A DNA stretch of 64,000 nt from the NCBI RefSeq assembly GCF_040436345.1, contig NC_133235.1, positions 17,818,660 through 17,882,659 on the forward strand, in the 5' to 3' direction. The stretch is from Pagrus major. Its lineage: Eukaryota; Chordata; Actinopteri; Spariformes; Sparidae. A program made the translations under genes and the position numbers. Shown here piece after piece: positions 25,371-52,400 of this stretch; within the stretch, counting starts at the first letter, position 1; the number at the start of each line of letters is the position of its first letter. The notes under the pieces are model-generated. The model searched no databases and had not been told where the DNA came from. It saw nothing but the letters and a program-made list of their open reading frames with translations.

Positions 25371-26542
25371 TTACTGCTCCATGGCCCTGCAGTAAGTCTC
25401 ATCATGGACGGTGGAGACCATCTTGTCTGGATTGACTCCGATAGAGGACAGGATGCCGTGCAGCATCTCCACAGTCTCCTCATTCAGGGTGGGCTCTCTG
25501 CTCAGGATCCAGGAAAACTCCATGCGGAAGAGGCCGAAGTCGGTGCAGCCGTAGACCAGAGAGTGACCCTCGTAGTCGGAGGAGAGCACCCAATAAGGAC
25601 CAGGGGGAGATGGTACTGGAAAGACAAGTATGAGAGTCAAAGCAGTGGGAATATTCTGCACACACTTAGCTGCTTACAAACACTGATCTTGAATGTTAGA
25701 ATATGTTTGTAATGACTGAGACTTCTTTACTATCATCGAAGGAGACCTCAAGCTTGGCAGGCTCAGCGGGGTTCTTGGCCTTGGCAGAGCCGACGATAGA
25801 GTTAATAGTTCCATCATCACTAAAAAAAATAAATCAAGAAAGACCTTTAATCAAAACAGTTGTGTTTATCCTTTCACATAGTCACATTTTTGAAGTTCCA
25901 CCGAATCTTTTATTTAAAGTGAGACAGCAAGTGAGTAACTGTAGTTCAAAAGACATTATGACTTTAAGTAGTACTTCTTTTTTTAAAACAAGTAGGAGTA
26001 TATTCAAACCATCAAATCAAACATTTTTGACATTTATGCCGCATGAACTCACAGCAGCTCTCTGTTGAGGACCCCGATGACACCAGGACTCTTTGGGCTG
26101 TAGGTTGCGGTGCCGCACTCGCCTTTCTGGAAGGCTGTTGGCAGCTTCATGATCTCATACCACTTACCAACATACTGCAGAGGAAACACAGGATTTCACT
26201 CACAAAAACAACGAATGTGCTGGACATTTAATAATTTCAAGTCAAATAATGACGCTTTGGGATTGTAGGACGGGTCGGCCGCCATCCCAAAGCATCAGTT
26301 TTTGACGAGTTGGGACTGAGACTCAAATCAACTTTTCTTACAAATAGCACCTTTAAATTTCATGCTGTATATGACATTGATTTGTAGCAAAGGAACGATA
26401 AGAAAAAAGAGTTGGTATTCACCCTGGTAGCATCAAAGTTTGCCTGAACAGCAGGTTTGGGACATTTGCCGAACTTCAGGAACTGAGCGCTGGCTGCCAG
26501 AGCGCACAGCAAAGTCAAGGAAATCACCTGCATGGCCTTCAT
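25371..26542 (-). CDS. apod: Apolipoprotein D-like lipocalin, copy 2
   Basis: A secreted apoD-type lipocalin on the minus strand. Coding exons are 26423-26542, 26053-26174, 25731-25819 and 25371-25615, totalling 576 nt, 191 residues, with the same intron phases as copy 1. The signal peptide is about 1-19 and the G-x-W motif is YVGKWYEI (41-48). Cysteines at 27, 60, 134 and 186 are the four conserved ones; C13 lies in the signal peptide. YWVLSSDY and LVYGCTDFG are family motifs. It is clearly a close tandem, inverted duplicate of copy 1, since the promoter, signal peptide and exon lengths are alike. The ATG follows an acceptor whose exon also holds a short leader (from 26556). I saw no canonical AATAAA within about 200 bp after the stop. 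Confidence 0.93.
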
Positions 26543-26658
26543 CTTCTCACCACAACCTGCAGGGAACGAAACAGCATGATTATTAAAACAATCAGCTTTA
26601 CGTCAGGAGGTTGGTCCTGAACTGAAATAAAGAGGAGTGATGGCTGCAGTCTGCTCAC

Positions 26659-26827
26659 CTGAATGTAATCAGAGGTACTACCTGTGTGAAGGACATTCAA
26701 GGGTCTTTTATACATCTGAGGACCTACAGCCTCATCATTGATCCCAATCTTCAGCCCCTCCTGTGTGTTTACATTTAGAAGTGTGTGATGAGGAGGTGGA
26801 GGGAGTGTGAGAGTTGGCACCTGTTCA
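26659..26827 (-). promoter_or_regulatory. apod copy 2 promoter: conserved blocks, TATA box, non-coding exon 1
   Basis: On the minus strand, block A (26827-26807, 20 of 21 bases identical to copy 1), block B (26774-26752) and TATAAAA (26712-26706) occur in the same order as before copy 1. A strong GTGAGC donor at 26658 ends a short non-coding exon. It splices to the acceptor before 26556. Confidence 0.6.
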
Positions 26828-27040
26828 AATGACAAACAGGCTTCTCACTTTCTTTGTAGAAGTTTATCTCATTCATGCATTTTCCCTTTCATCCCAATGA
26901 ACTTCTTTTCAGTATCATCTTTTGCAAAAGGAATCAAGGCTAAAAACCAGCATGATGAATATAAAAAAAATTTACAAGTACGATAAATAATAAACACCAA
27001 CAACATCCAAACATTGCAATAAAGATCAAATATATTTTCT

Positions 27041-27068
27041 CCCCCCCCCCCCCCCCCCCCCCCCCCCC
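27041..27068. repeat. Poly-C / poly-G homopolymer
   Basis: Twenty-eight consecutive C on the plus strand. This is unusual in an AT-rich teleost context; the true length may differ because such runs are sequenced poorly. Confidence 0.85.
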
Positions 27069-27299
27069 AAGTGCTCCGATAGACAGTAAACTAGTATCAC
27101 AGCAGCCAGTTCCTACGGCCATGCTGATATTCTTTGAACCAAAGACATGCATTTTTCATTTTCTGGGCTGAGGAGGCCACATTTCTCTTCTTGGGTTTGT
27201 CTGACTTTAAAATTAGTAGCTGCTTATTTGCATGGCTTAAATATTTAAAATGTGTATGCATGAATGATCACCCAGACTTTAAATCTTCATTTAGTGATT

Positions 27300-27965
27300 T
27301 AAAGAAATACCTTGTCCTTACCTGCTCACTTCTAGAAGAGAAGATCAATACCGCTCTCTTGTCTGTATGTTAAAGCTACAGCTAGCTCCCAGCTGGTTTA
27401 GCTTTTGCTTAGCATAAAGATTGAAAAGGGGGGGAAACAGTTAGCCTTGCTGTGTCTAAAGCTAACCAAATCCACCTTCCAGAACTGCTAAAGCTCTCTA
27501 AACATTTAATCCATCCAAAAAAAAGGCAAGAGAGACTCCTGTATTTTGCTGCTAGCCGTTGGCTAAGAAGCAGCCCAACACAAACACTCAAAACCACAAA
27601 TTATCATTTTTACTTTGTAATGTTGTACATTTAACAAACCACACGTCAAGTGTTAATGAGTTTTTAGAGTTGTCTGAGCCAAGCTAGCAGTTTCCTACTG
27701 TTTCCAGTCTTGATGGTAAGCTAAGCTAACTGCCTGCTAGCTTTAGCTTCATATTTAGCTGCAGGACAAACATGAGAGTGGCGACGATCACTTGGAATTC
27801 AATACCACTGTCATGTAATGCTACAGCTAGCAGCAAGCTTGATTAGCGTTAGATTACAGATTGGAAACGGGGAAACAGTTAGCCTGGTGGTGTGTCTAAA
27901 ACTAACAAAATCCATCTGCCAGCACCTTAAAAGCTCACTAAAAGTTGCTTCTAGCTTCTTGTTAA
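27300..27965. mobile_element. Diverged, partly duplicated MITE related to 52374-52826
   Basis: Shares GCTTAGCATAAAGA, GGAAACAGTTAGCC(T/A)TG, AGCTAAGCTAACTG and ACATGAGAGTGG text with the element at 52374-52826. The segment from about 27820 repeats the earlier part (GGGGAAACAGTTAGCCT, AACAAAATCCA-CTGCCAG), so two overlapping or nested copies are likely. Confidence 0.5.
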
Positions 27966-28559
27966 GCAGCAGCCCAACACATAAACAACCATAAAATGGT
28001 TACAGTAATGGTTTTGTTCAAATTACATGAATATGACTTTCTCATCAGAAAGCTCGGTAAGACAGCAGCAAAGCAAAAGACCACATTAAGACCTCGTTTC
28101 AGCCGACAGGGAGATGCTGGGACATTTTCCAGCTGTGTTTGTGGCAACATAATCAGGTATTTCAAGGCAAAATATGATCTTTTTTCTGATCCCAACCAAC
28201 TGGCTGCTGTGCCTGAACATAACCAGACCAAAACACAGTGCTGCCACATTAAATTGACATATCCAACATATCCATGGTTTGCAGAAATGCACAGTGCCTG
28301 CGTTTATTGGTTGTATTTTTCTTTTGGATTTTTGAAGACGTAACAGCTGTAACACTGGCTTTTACCAAGAAGGACACCACAGAAGACAGTCTGTTTTTTA
28401 TTAATAGCAACAAACAACATACCTACAGACTTCCTCACCGTCACCAGTATCAGTCTTTCAATCTTCAAACACAAGAGTCCGAACATAAGAATGGTGTCAG
28501 GTGAACATTAACTGCACCTCACTGCTTTTATAGACCTAGGCTTTTCCTCTCAGAGCTTT

Positions 28560-43521
<14,962 letters not shown>

Positions 43522-44129
43522 CAGACTAACGTGTCTTCAGAGGAATGATGGATGACACCCGCACAGCTCAACACCTTCTTTTTCCTCAACATTTTTGTTT
43601 TAGTGGAAAGCAAACCAGCCATTTACTGTCTAATGACATACAATTTCCTTTCATAGTCGTCCTAGTTTCAGGCTTTTTTAAAACATCCTTGAAAAGTCGT
43701 CACCGGCTCCAGATGTTGTGAGATTCTCAAGATCCCAAGGATTCCTTCATATGTGGTATGTTAAAATTATGAGCTTGCATCGTGCTCGTGTCTTCGACTG
43801 CTTCTGAACAGGATTGCAGGTTTCAGTGTGCCGGAGAACACCTGTTAGGAGCGTAATTATACATATGATGGGCGGAGGCTCCATATGCTGTCGCCCTTAA
43901 ACATGCTGCTGCAGATGGCATATGATAAACGATGGTCTGCTACGATGGTTTAAATTATTTTGTATGACAGTGTGATAGTCACATATGTTCTATGTGTTCT
44001 GTTATGTCATGGATTTGTACATTTGTAAAGTAGTGATGCATTCACAGCTGTATTTTTGTGATGGATTGTATATGTGACACAGGTCAAAAATCAATACATA
44101 GCATTTTGTATTTATGAAGCAGTGAGTGT

Positions 44130-47100
44130 GTGTCTCTTCATTCGCTGTATTTAAATATTAATAATCATTTTATTTAAAGAGCAGTTTTCTAGACCCTCCA
44201 AAACATTTAACATAAACTAGATAAGTTAAAAAGGATTTTTAAGACAGATATTGTCAACATTGGTAAGATTTTTCTACATGTGTATTTTTTGGACAGCATA
44301 GTATGCAAAGAGTGATAATTCAATATCTTCTGTCACATATGAGCGTGTTTACGTGTGCCCTGGTATCCTGTTCATGATTGGGTTTTTGTTAAACATCTCC
44401 TGGTTTCAGCTTTTGTCAGAATCATGAATAAAACATGAATAATGAGGGTTAAAACTGGGAGTCTAGTGGGGGTGCAAGGACACTTATTTTGTACTTCCTA
44501 ACACTGAGCATCAGTTTAATTTGTTTCTGTGTTGAGAAAACAATTTCATCACTCTTCCAGAGCTTTAGATCACACGACAAAGTGAACTTTTCAGCTCAGA
44601 TTTTCTGTGTTTTCTGTTTTTTTCTGGTGATCCATTTCCATGTTCATGTAAAAAAAATATTTTGCAAGGATAATCCTTTCTAAGTTTTGTAATTTTGTTT
44701 TCATCAGTGAAAATGTGGAAAAAAATATTTTTTTCTGTGTGTGGAACTGAGTGAAAAAACCTTTTTTCATTAGAAATTAATTTAGTTCAGACAAAGAAAA
44801 CGGATCACCGAAAAAAATACAATACATTCTCACTTGCCCCTCAGGGCTCCCCTAGACTTACCATATATTGTGATATTTATCTCATAAAGAGAGAGTTGAT
44901 AGTTGATAAGGTTAATTAAGATTATTTAATTATCCCTTCATGGCTAAATCCTAAAACTACAGGGTGTATTTCAGTTTTTTCCAGGAATATGAAATGCAGA
45001 ATGTAAATGCTAGAGGGTCATTCAGCAGTCAGAGCATGCATGATCAACTTCAATACTGCAGCCTGTATACAGAATAAGATATGGTAACTTTTAGAGAAGA
45101 TCTTTTTAAACACAAACCAAGAAAGAATATGAGAGATAAGAATATGAAAGAGCCAGGACAGTTTTTGCTGTGAAATGTTGTGACTGCTCTGGGCATCTGA
45201 CACCGTCAGCCTGAGAGTAAACAGCACACAGACTGGTGTGTGTGTCCATAGATTACATCAGTACAGTCAAAATAAAAGCCCGCTTCAAAATGTGTACTGA
45301 ACATGTGAGACAAGCCGAGGTTCTACACTGCAACGTACGGGCCTGGTACTTTTCAGTCTCAGTTTGTCAGTCAGGAATGTAGGTTTAGTCATTTCCGAAA
45401 GCATTTACTTTATAATGAGGGACTCTTCAACATCAGCACCAACGAGACTGCTGATCTGAAGGTCAACAATATTTCCAGCTTTGTGAAACGGCATATTTGG
45501 GTTTTTATTACTATTCAGCACAAGTTGGAGACTGATAAGAGGCTTCTGAAGAGCACAAAATGCAAACTGCAGGATTTAACAGCCCGTCGTACAGGATCAG
45601 CAAAACGGAGAAATGTGCCGTCAGCACAGAAATGTCCAACAGTTGTGTACAAGACAATGGTATTAATTACACTCAGAAACCGGCAGTACACACATAGTAG
45701 TATCTGAATGGGATTAGCAATGTCATTAGTTTTGCATGGATTTTGGTCCAAACCAAAACATTTTAATTGAAAATTTCTACTAATGGTGACACAAGATGAA
45801 AACTCAGTGGATCACAAAAATCATCAGAGTTTATCCCCAATGGAGGATAGCACGTTTCATGATAATATAAACAATTGTTGATTGAAATATTTCACTTTGA
45901 ACCACACATGTTAGTGTCAGGGTGGTGAAAAAGTCAACATCAAGAAAAGAAAAGGTACACCAAAGTCCGTCATTTGATATTTCAGTTTGGACCAAAGTCG
46001 TGCAACAACCAACCACTGCATCCACAGAGCCGTAGAGCCGTAGTGTGACTAAAAAAAACCCAAGCAAAGAATCATTGTACATTATTCTGACAGTTCAATG
46101 TTTGTGAACATCAACATTCACTCAAAGCGACAAGCCACAGATCCACTGTCAGTCTTCAGCTTGTGATTGAATTCAAACACTTATCTACTGACAAAGGATG
46201 GAAGATCTGAAAGGTTTCAAAACTATGTACATAAACCTTATTTGATTTTTTTTTTGTATTGAAAACACCCCAAAACTGATCTGTTGCTGATCTATTTGTA
46301 TGTGACATGAAACATGAACCACAACTAACGTGCCTACATAAAAAGCGTTTGACAGGCATCGTCATTGTTACAAGGGCCTGTGTTTTTAATGAGCTTTCTA
46401 TTCACAAGAATTTTGCACGCTCAGAAAGACGTCTCACCTGATGGCTGCTCTGCTTTAAGTTCAAGACGACAACCATTTGTCTCCTTCTGTCACAGCACTG
46501 GTTATTCTGAAATGTGTAAATTGCAGGGATCATAGCCAAGGCTGAGTCATCATCAGTCACGCTAGAACGACGCAGTCCCAGGGGACTAAACTAGACTTCA
46601 AGAACAGAGCATTAAGGAACTGAGTGGAGATGATGAGACAATAATAGAACAGATAGATGTGATCGAAATGATTAATAATAACATTGAAATAGTTAACTAG
46701 GCTACAAGTTATGGATAAATGGTTGAAAAAGTAATGTCAACGTAAACTCCCAAGTTTTAGGTGATTGAAATAGTTAACTTGTGCCAAAAGTTAAATGCAT
46801 GACAGTTAACTAAAGGTTATGGATAGGCCTACATGTTTGAGATAGTAATGTTAGCAAATTGATATGGATGTGTTATTCAATTAGTTCTTGTTAGATAGGC
46901 TGAAAGTTATTTAAAAATAGTTGACATCGGCCAAATTTGCTAAAAGTTATGGATACATGGTTTAAAAAGCTAAAGATCATGTAGCATAAGTGGCTGAAAT
47001 AGCAAAAGTGTTTGAAATATGTTTGAAAAGCCAATAATTATGACTAAATACTTGAAATAGCGATAATTATAGATAAGTGGTTGAAACACTAGGTAAAAGG

Positions 47101-48780
47101 TAAGGGTAAAGTAGTTAACATTAGCTAAAAGTTATGGATATGGATGGTTTACATCGTTAATGTAAGCTAAAAGAAATGGTTGACACAGCTAACTGTTATG
47201 GATATACTGTATAACTAGCTAAAGTTCATCTATAGCTTAAATGGTTGAAATAGATTAAGGTGATAGAATATAGCTGAAATAACGTTAGCTAAAGGTTATG
47301 ACTAAATCATTGGAGCAGCTAAAATTATGAATAAATGGTTGAAACAGTAACTTTAGCAAAATGGTATGGATGATAAATGATTGAAATAGTTACTGTTAGG
47401 CTAAAATGGATAAATAGTGTGAGACAAAAGGTCTAGTTAGATAAAAGTTAAGGAAAATTCTACATCTTAAAGGGCTGGGAACCAAACAAAACTGTATATA
47501 TATTTATATGTACTACATATGTTTCTGTAGGTTTTTAGGGAAGATACCTTTAAAAATGCCTGTGGTTTTGTTTGACTTACTTCAAGTTTCCATGGCTCCC
47601 ATGCAGTGGCAGCCTATACTGCATATCCCACTAACTAGCACAGGCTGGAGGCTGTACAGGCTACGTGGCACAATCCAGGCATCAGGAATCTGTAGGTACC
47701 AAACACACGGTGGTGCTGGCATGCTGGTCCTAAAGGGTCTGCACAGCAGCAGCAGCTTCATTAGTGGCACATATAAGACCGACCTCTCTTAATGACTCCA
47801 GCTTCCTCCATGTTGTCGGATAAACTAAAAGAGTTTTTCTTAATATATGTTTGCAAACAAGAAACTGTTTTATAATCAGGATTTATGGGTCTAGGCAACG
47901 AGAATGAAATTATCTCCAATCTGAGGACAACACTTGACTTTTTCCCTCCTTACATAACTCCTTTGCTCCTTCATAAAGCAGTAGCCGTTTCAAAGAAAAA
48001 GAAAATGGCTGCAGACTTCTGATGTTAAAGCCTGGCACAAGTCTGGAAACATTTTCAAACAGGCTGGTGCAACTGCTGCTTGGATGAAGCATTGCACCAC
48101 TGAAATGAAAAGAGTCACGTTCATGTCATCCTGGACAATATCGCTCACACATTTGTCAATACACTGATGCAAGACAGTAGTTATTTCAGAAAGATGTTTT
48201 CATTCTCTTCAGTCAGTTTCTACAGAGAGACTGTTCTTAAGGAGATAAATCAAAAACACGAGGCTTAGCTGACTGATTTCTTTAGTTTACGTGATAAAAG
48301 GAAGTTATTTTCTAGATTGTTTTATGTATTTTTTTCCCCAGGGCTACCTCTTGCTCTACAGTTTCCACTGAAAGTTTTATGAGCGTCACCTCTGCGACAG
48401 CCGCAAGCACCTCTTTTCTAAATCTGCTCTCCTGCAACAGAAGGCCTCGAGCTGTGTGGATTTAACAGCTTCACTTTTTCACTTCACGCCCACTGCGCCG
48501 CTTAAATTTCAAATCTCAAAATCAACTTGTGGCTTACATACGATGTCACCTCGCATGTTGACCCCAAATTCCAAACCTGTGAGGGAAGAAAACCTCAAGT
48601 CGAGAGACACCTTGTTAATGCAGTCGTGCTGCTCACCTCTGCTAATTACAGGACCCCTATTGGTTGGACGGCTGGCGGTGCAGGAGCCAATCCCGGAGCG
48701 CCTGCCAGCACGCTGGAGCCGTACGACATGCCTTTTTGTTTTTAATGATCAAGTGGGCTCCTTAAAAATGTTTGCCTGCC
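44130..48780. other. Intergenic DNA between cops9 and actinodin
   Basis: No supported gene. It holds a diverged tandem repeat (46655-47460) and a fragment of the TATTTCAGT(T/C)TGGACCAAAG repeat (45960-46000). From about 48400 it holds more GC-balanced sequence with CCAAT-type boxes in both orientations (ATTGGTTGG near 48660, CCAATCCCG near 48685), possibly the actinodin upstream promoter. Confidence 0.4.
46655..47460. repeat. Diverged tandem repeat, GTTAGCTAAAAGTTATGGATAAATGGTTGAAATA-like
   Basis: About 800 bp built from shuffled, diverged modules: AGTTATGGATA, AATGGTTGAAATAG and GTTAGCTAAA. They recur more than a dozen times at irregular spacing of roughly 35-70 bases. It is AT-rich and non-coding. 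Confidence 0.6.
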
Positions 48781-48902
48781 TGTCCGTCCCATACAGGGGA
48801 GCAGAGAGGTAGAGGGTTTACACAGCTCAGACAGCCCTCAAGAAGCTCGATCCAGAGAGCCGCTCCTGATCACAGGAGGCCAGAACTTCAGCACCTTTGC
48901 AG
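48780..48902 (+). other. Probable non-coding first exon of the actinodin gene
   Basis: Ends CACCTTTGCAG followed by a consensus GTAAGG donor (48903). The next exon (49475) starts after a CACCTCAG acceptor 19 bases before the ATG, so a 5'-UTR intron is likely. The 5' end is not determined; no clear TATA box was found. Confidence 0.4.
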
Positions 48903-49493
48903 GTAAGGCCTGGTGTGAATGCTGCATGTGCTGAAAGTTGATATATTTTCAGTTCATAGAGGAGCAGCAACTGCCTGAAACTTCACTGTCTTTGGATGAA
49001 AAGTGAGAGAGATTTATTCATGAGTGTGAGACTGTGGCAGGCAGTCTCTCATTTTTGGGCGCAGCAGCTGTAATTCAGCAGCCATCTGTGCAGTAATTGA
49101 GAAGAACATTTCAAGCTTTTGGCTGTTTGATTGCTCAGTTCAGTAGCTTTATTTGATATTCTGATATTCGGAACTAAAGTCTTATTTTTCTCAGTAATCC
49201 ATGAAAAGCTCCATTACAGCATGTCCCCAATCCTCTCTATTGTCTTGGTATCAGCCAGTTAAATAAAACCTCTCTCTTTTTTCAAAGCGCATTGTCTTCT
49301 CGTTTCCATATCTGAGAGTTTCCTGAAAAACTCTCCACAAAAATCAAGACGCAGTCATCAAAGTCTCCAAGTCTAGTTGGATTGTTATTGCCAGAAGTTC
49401 ATACTGTGTTATCTACACTCAAACACATCTCTGTTACAACATCACCAGTGATCATTGTTTGTCTTTCACCTCAGGAAGCACACGAAACAGGAA

Positions 49494-52400
49494 ATGGCAC
49501 GAGTTGGACGACTATCACTTTCCCTGATCCACACAGGATTCCTGCTAGCTATTGTTTTATTACCAGGTGAGACTTGACTTACACCTTTTAACTGAATGAG
49601 ATGTGTGTGTGACTTTATATGATCTTTGGGATGAAGGTTGAAATGTACTCTGGTTTATATCTGCACCATTCCAGTGAAAGATAATGAGGTCTTTTGGGGA
49701 ATTCAGGGGATTCCAGCACCCGAGGAGGTCTTTACTCTCTACAGTTACCCTCAGATGATACTTGGAAGGTTATTTTATTATTTCTGAAATATAAAAAATA
49801 TCTTTAGAATGAAAAAATGGTGACAAAAATAAAGTAATTCACTTCATTTATAATATTTATGACAGTGATCCAACACTGAAACACCAGTAAGACCAGTCGC
49901 TCTGGTTTATGACTCCTTAAAACAAATTGCCACGCAATGTCACAGGTTGTGAATCTTATTTGCAGAGTCCAGAGCGTGATGTTTCCTTCTCTATTGTTTC
50001 ATTTGAAGAATTTTAAAGTGATAAAAGTTCCCAGTATTGCAGAAACAAACAGCAAAAATGTTTAAAAAAAAAAAAAAAACGGTAGAAAAATGAACAGAGT
50101 TTGGTGCAACAGAAATCTGTTGTATTTTCTTTTTGATTCATTTCATTATCTTCCTTCTTCTGTTTGTGTTTTTTGCAGTGATTGGATATATCTGAGTACA
50201 TTTACTCAAGTATTGAACTAAAGTATGGTATTGTGGTACTTTTACTTTCCTTGAGTTCTTCCACATTGTTTGTCTTTCTACTTCTACTCCAATACAATGT
50301 CAGAGGATACATATTGTACGTGTTCCTCCACTTAGGATATAGTTTCCAGTTATTGTGCTGTAATACTATCAGAACATTTTGCTTATAACACTTTTTATTG
50401 TAGTTCTGTGTATTGCTACTTTTACGTAAAGCTGCTGTGGACAAAATTTTGTTTTAGCGTCATACTGCCAGACTACACAGCAGTTTTAGTTCAGTAGTTC
50501 AATTGGCAATAAAATACATTAATTTAAAAATGCTCTGATGCAACATGCAGTCTGCAGAATAACTAGAGTAATCGAATAAATGTAGTGGAGTAAAAAGTAC
50601 AATATTGGGTTCAAAGTAGCATAAAATGGAAATACTCAAGTAAAGTACAAGAAGTACAAGTATCTCAAGATTATACTTAAGTAAATGTACTAAGTTACAT
50701 TCAATCACTGGTTGTTCCCAAAGTCTGAACTGACCTGGGAAAGAAAGCCTGAAGGTTTTTCAGCAGTCACAGCATGAAACAATCTACAGACTGAACTTAA
50801 ACTTCAGAATATTATATTATATCACTAAACAATTTTAAAACTATGGTGAAATCAGTTGGGTCTGTTAGTATTTTAGTGTGTTTGTCTGTAAATGTGTTGC
50901 TGTCATTCTTGGCCAGGTCTCCTTGTAAAAGAGATCCATGATCTCAACAAAATAAAAAAAATAAAGGCAGGAGTTTTACATTAAGACGGTTAAAAGTACC
51001 TTTTTTGTGGTCATAAATGAGCTCAGTATTTGAAATGTCGTCTACAGCCCTGAGAATATCCACATTAATCTATGACACAGAATTACAGCGACACAATTAC
51101 CTTTATCTCTTGAACACTGAGATAGCATGACATGTTAATGTGCAGGGCAGCCTGTAAGTACTTCAGAATCTCTCCAGAGTCATAAAGAGACATTTATCTC
51201 TGCTCCTCTGGGAGGTTTTCCACATTAATAACTGAGAAAGGTCCGGAAGTTTCTGCCATAATCAGCTGACTCGGCTTTTTTTTCATAGCTGTAAACTTCT
51301 GAGGAGACCCCCTGGTGGAGCAGAAGACACTCCACATGTGGAGACAGGGATGCACACAGGCATGTCCCCTCCCTCCACCTCCACTTTTACAGTGTATTGG
51401 TAATTGGTTTGTGTGAGGGCCCAGTCTTTGTAGTTTTACAGGTTTCAGGAGGCCCCTAGTAGCTGCAGTAACTCCACCGGTCTGGTTCAAAGCCTAACTG
51501 AGCACGCATGGATATTGGTGGGGGTCTGGAGGAGGAGGGAGGGGGTGTTTAATCGGCAGGATGCTGCCTGTGCCGGGCGCCAGAGCCCCAGCACCTGCCG
51601 CGCTTCACCTAGGGGCTTATTAGCAGGTCAGCGTTTTCCCTGATGTTGAGGGAAAGCTCAACATCTGGTCCTCGTCAGCTCGTGTCCCTGCTGCTGCTAA
51701 TGTGGCTGCTGCTCGTGTTTTACAGAGTTTCTGGGGGCCGTTCCAGTGGAGCAGCGTAAGGAGGAGGAAGGTGAGGACCTGAGACGTGGCACCTGGGACA
51801 CATTGGTTGCTAAGTCACTGGGGAAGGGACTTTAAAAACTTAAATCACAAACATTTATAACCCATCGTTCAACTTCATATCTTATTGTCAGCCTAAACAT
51901 ACATTTCATGCTTGCAGGTGGTGGTCACAATAATACATCCTTACAATACAGAGCTGAAACAAATACAATTCAACCAGCTACAATTTTTTAAAGTAATTTT
52001 TCATGAGAAAATTGCCTAAATTTGCAAAACTGAATATTCTTTTGGTTGAGATTTGTTCTTTTTTTAACTTTATTTAGTGTGTAAGTGTAAAAATGATCTG
52101 ACATAAATTCAATAAACAAAAACAGAAAATAAAAAGGTTACAATATTCAATAGAAGAATAAGAAAATGTCATAAATAATAAATGAGTGACAGACTTCTTT
52201 ACACAATGATGACAGATATTACTCATACAAATAAATCTGAGTTAATATTATTGTTACTGCATTTCACAAGTGAGTAAAGTTTATTTGTAGGCTACAGCAC
52301 CTTTCACAGATACAAAATCGCAAAGTGCTTTACAATAAAATACAATAGTTCCTCCTCGTTCATATATGGCATCTTAAAGGAATAGTTCAACACTTTGAGA

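Larger units (their letters stand above)
26830..28559. other. Intergenic DNA after apod copy 2
   Basis: Contains a 28-base C homopolymer (27041-27068), a diverged MITE region (about 27300-27965) and AT-rich sequence with no supported gene. A minus-strand AATAAA at about 28397-28402 could serve the tentative antisense gene. Confidence 0.4.

Noticed and set aside
47508-47792. Open frames on both strands, up to 94 codons
   Set aside because: Both strands are open over the same stretch and neither has family features or a gene context.
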